64,000 nucleotides of DNA from Streptantibioticus silvisoli (GTDB taxonomy: Bacteria > Actinomycetota > Actinomycetes > Streptomycetales > Streptomycetaceae), in contig NZ_JAAGKO020000014.1 of the NCBI RefSeq assembly GCF_027947535.2, forward strand, positions 62,001 to 126,000. The letters run 5' to 3'. Of this stretch, positions 63,301 through 64,000 are shown in pieces. Both the position numbers and the translations under genes were made by a program. The notes beneath the pieces are model-generated. The model saw only the letters and a program-made list of their open reading frames with translations. It was not told where the DNA came from and did not search any database. How positions within the stretch are numbered: the first letter of the stretch is position 1; each line of letters opens with the position of its first letter.

Positions 63301-64000
63301 CTGGCGCTGCCCGCCCACGGCGCCGTCCAGCTGCAGGTGGTGGTCGGCGACCGCGTGGACGGGCGCCGCGAGGTGACGGTGTACGCCCGGCCGGACGGTG
63401 AGGAGACCTGGACCCGGCACGCCACGGGGACGCTGAGCACCGGACCGTCCGATGCGGACGGCGACGACGACCCCGCTGCCGTGCTGGGCCGCGAATGGCC
63501 GGTGCCCGGTGCGACGGCCGTGGACCTCGGCGACACCTCCGGGCGCGGCCCGCTCGCCCCCGGCGTGACAGGGGTCTGGAAGCGCGGCGAGCAGGTGTTC
63601 GCCGAAGTCGAGCTGCCGCAGTCCGAGCGCGAGCTGGCGGCGTCCTTCGGTATCCACCCCGCACTGCTGGACGCGGCTTTGCGGACGGCGGCCTTCTCGC
63701 AGCCGGCGCAGAGCGCGCCCGACCCGGCCGCCTTCGGCGACGTGGTGTTGCGCGCGTCCGGCGCGGCGCGGCTCCGGGTGGCCCTGACCCGGACCGGCCC
63801 GGACGAGATCTCGGTCGCCGCGGCGGACGGTGCGGGACTGCCGGTGCTGTCGATCGGCTCGGTGATCGCGCGGCGGACGGACCGTGCGCCCACCGCTACC
63901 GGCGACCGGTCCGTCCTCGCCATGGAGTGGGTCGGGATTCCTGCGGCCGCCGGCGTGGACCTGCGCGACTGGCTGCTGGCCGGCCCGGACGACGCCCGCT
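60304..64000 (+). CDS. Modular type I polyketide synthase 3 (start of module 10), 3' end outside window
   Basis: The gene begins with an ATG preceded by GGAGG (60293-60297) and a coiled-coil docking segment ([20 protein letters not shown]) almost the same as that of PKS2. KS (about 60400-61680) is complete with DTACSSS. AT (about 62000-62990) has GHSIGE and HAFH, so malonyl. A DH region (about 63070-63860) is degenerate. The sequence ends in the linker before the expected KR. A TTA codon lies at 61510-61512. The open frame is unbroken to base 64000. It should accept the PKS2 chain. Further modules and a thioesterase are expected beyond the window. Confidence 0.96.
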   Translation, partial: MTVPVDRLTEALRASLLANSRLRQDNRALVDAANEPIALVGMACRFPGGVRGPEDLWRLVAGGVDGVGPFPADRGWDLDTLLGPDGPGSGTSATGEGGFLDEPGEFDAAFFRISPREALATDPQQRLLLEVSWEALEQAGIDPASLAGSPTGVFTGAYQSGYAELVARAGEQLQAHQITGGAGSVISGRVAYTLGLEGPAVSVDTACSSSLVAMHLAAQALRAGECTLALAGGVTVMASPGMFLGFTAQGGLAADGRCKSFSDRADGTGWAEGVGVVVLERLSDARRNGHQPLALLRSSAVNQDGASNGLTAPNGPSQQRVIRQALAAAGLSASDVDVVEAHGTGTKLGDPIEAQAVLATYGQDRPEGRPLWLGSLKSNIGHAQAAAGIGGVIKTVLALRHGLLPKTLHVDEPSSQVDWSQGDVRLLTEAMPWPETGRPRRAGVSSFGVSGTNAHVILEAAGEGVVPAGPPSGPPAVEGVLPWMLSGKSADAVRDQAARLLERLGAQPVLSPADVGWSLLTSRAAFDHRAVVTGGDRTELMAGLRATADGEPAANVVLGTARSGTKLGVLFTGQGAQRVGMARELYDGSPVFAGALDEVLAALDPLLDRPLREVMWGRDAELIHETGWAQPALFAVEAALFEVLRAFGVTPHYLLGHSIGEATAAYVAGVWSLGDACRVVAARARLMQALPSGGAMAAVGLPEAEIAGVLPETVSIAAVNTADSVVISGPREAVEAVVAVTSARGAKVTRLRVSHAFHSSLMDPMLADFRQVVESVRFAPPRIPVVSNLTGQRASDEQLCSPEYWVRQVRSAVRFADGVRWLAGHGVAAMVELGPDGVLSGLARHSCSFVAVPMLRRPGTSERGEAATVVTALAQLHAQGVPVDWTALFAGQAAARIALPTYAFQHQRYWLDGSNRAADVSSAGLTAAEHPLLGAMLTLARTDGFVFTSRLSRRTHPWLAEHPVAGSAVLPATAYLELAVRVGDSAGCDRLDELVVRTPLALPAHGAVQLQVVVGDRVDGRREVTVYARPDGEETWTRHATGTLSTGPSDADGDDDPAAVLGREWPVPGATAVDLGDTSGRGPLAPGVTGVWKRGEQVFAEVELPQSERELAASFGIHPALLDAALRTAAFSQPAQSAPDPAAFGDVVLRASGAARLRVALTRTGPDEISVAAADGAGLPVLSIGSVIARRTDRAPTATGDRSVLAMEWVGIPAAAGVDLRDWLLAGPDDAR
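60304..64000 (+). other. PKS module 10 (partial): KS-AT(malonyl)-DH(degenerate)-...
   Basis: The DH keeps the first His motif ([13 protein letters not shown]) but has lost the YGPxFxGL block: around 63520-63570 the sequence runs [14 protein letters not shown] and is roughly ten residues shorter than in sister domains. The final motif is LLDAALR instead of LLDAALH/Q. It is probably inactive, so with a functional KR beyond the window the module would leave a hydroxyl. Confidence 0.85.

Noticed and set aside
10401-64000. Assembly collapse or duplication as the cause of the AT repeats
   Set aside because: Cannot be excluded from sequence alone, but copies differ by scattered substitutions and have different flanks, which favours real gene conversion.

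Overview
The window is very GC-rich actinomycete DNA and lies almost entirely inside one modular type I polyketide synthase (PKS) gene cluster. Nothing in it fixes the genus. Codons end in G/C nearly everywhere, genes overlap by 4 bases, and several starts are GTG.

Left part (1-10147). A 3'-terminal piece of a TauD-type Fe(II)/2-oxoglutarate dioxygenase comes first. It is followed by a complete methoxymalonyl-ACP set: an O-methyltransferase (FkbG type, minus strand), then 3-hydroxyacyl-CoA dehydrogenase, free ACP, acyl-CoA dehydrogenase and the HAD-type glyceryl-ACP enzyme (FkbK-J-I-H order, plus strand, three successive GTGA overlaps). Next are a large LuxR-type (LAL) regulator on the minus strand, a YbhB/PEBP-like protein on the plus strand, and a type-B carboxylesterase-like protein with altered active-site motifs on the minus strand. 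Two strong hairpins lie between convergent gene pairs.

Right part (10491-64000). Three colinear PKS genes follow. PKS1 (about 10.9 thousand residues) holds a loading AT-ACP and modules 1-6. PKS2 (about 5.7 thousand residues) holds modules 7-9. PKS3 begins module 10 and runs off the window.

Reading AT motifs and the state of each reductive domain gives this chain: branched starter; M1 (unusual AT, probably methoxymalonyl) OH; M2 malonyl OH; M3 methylmalonyl, ketone kept (dead DH and KR); M4 malonyl, KR with a DH of uncertain activity; M5 methylmalonyl, fully reduced; M6 methylmalonyl, OH; M7 malonyl, fully reduced; M8 malonyl, ketone kept (KR Tyr to Phe); M9 methylmalonyl, fully reduced; M10 malonyl (degenerate DH). 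As I recall it, the tautomycin polyketide has this same order of functions: isopropyl carbinol, O-methyl, OH, ketone, then the 1,7-dioxaspiro[5.5]undecane. The best inference is therefore a tautomycin-type spiroketal pathway. Its dialkylmaleic anhydride genes would lie outside the window, possibly to the left where the dioxygenase is cut.

The most interesting structure inside the PKS is evolutionary. The AT domains of modules 5 and 6 are a near-identical, C-poor and G/T-rich tract of about 1.2 kb in two copies. Module 5 also carries two in-frame minisatellites and a one-residue deletion in its KR glycine loop. Rare TTA codons occur once in each PKS gene and once near the start of fkbG.
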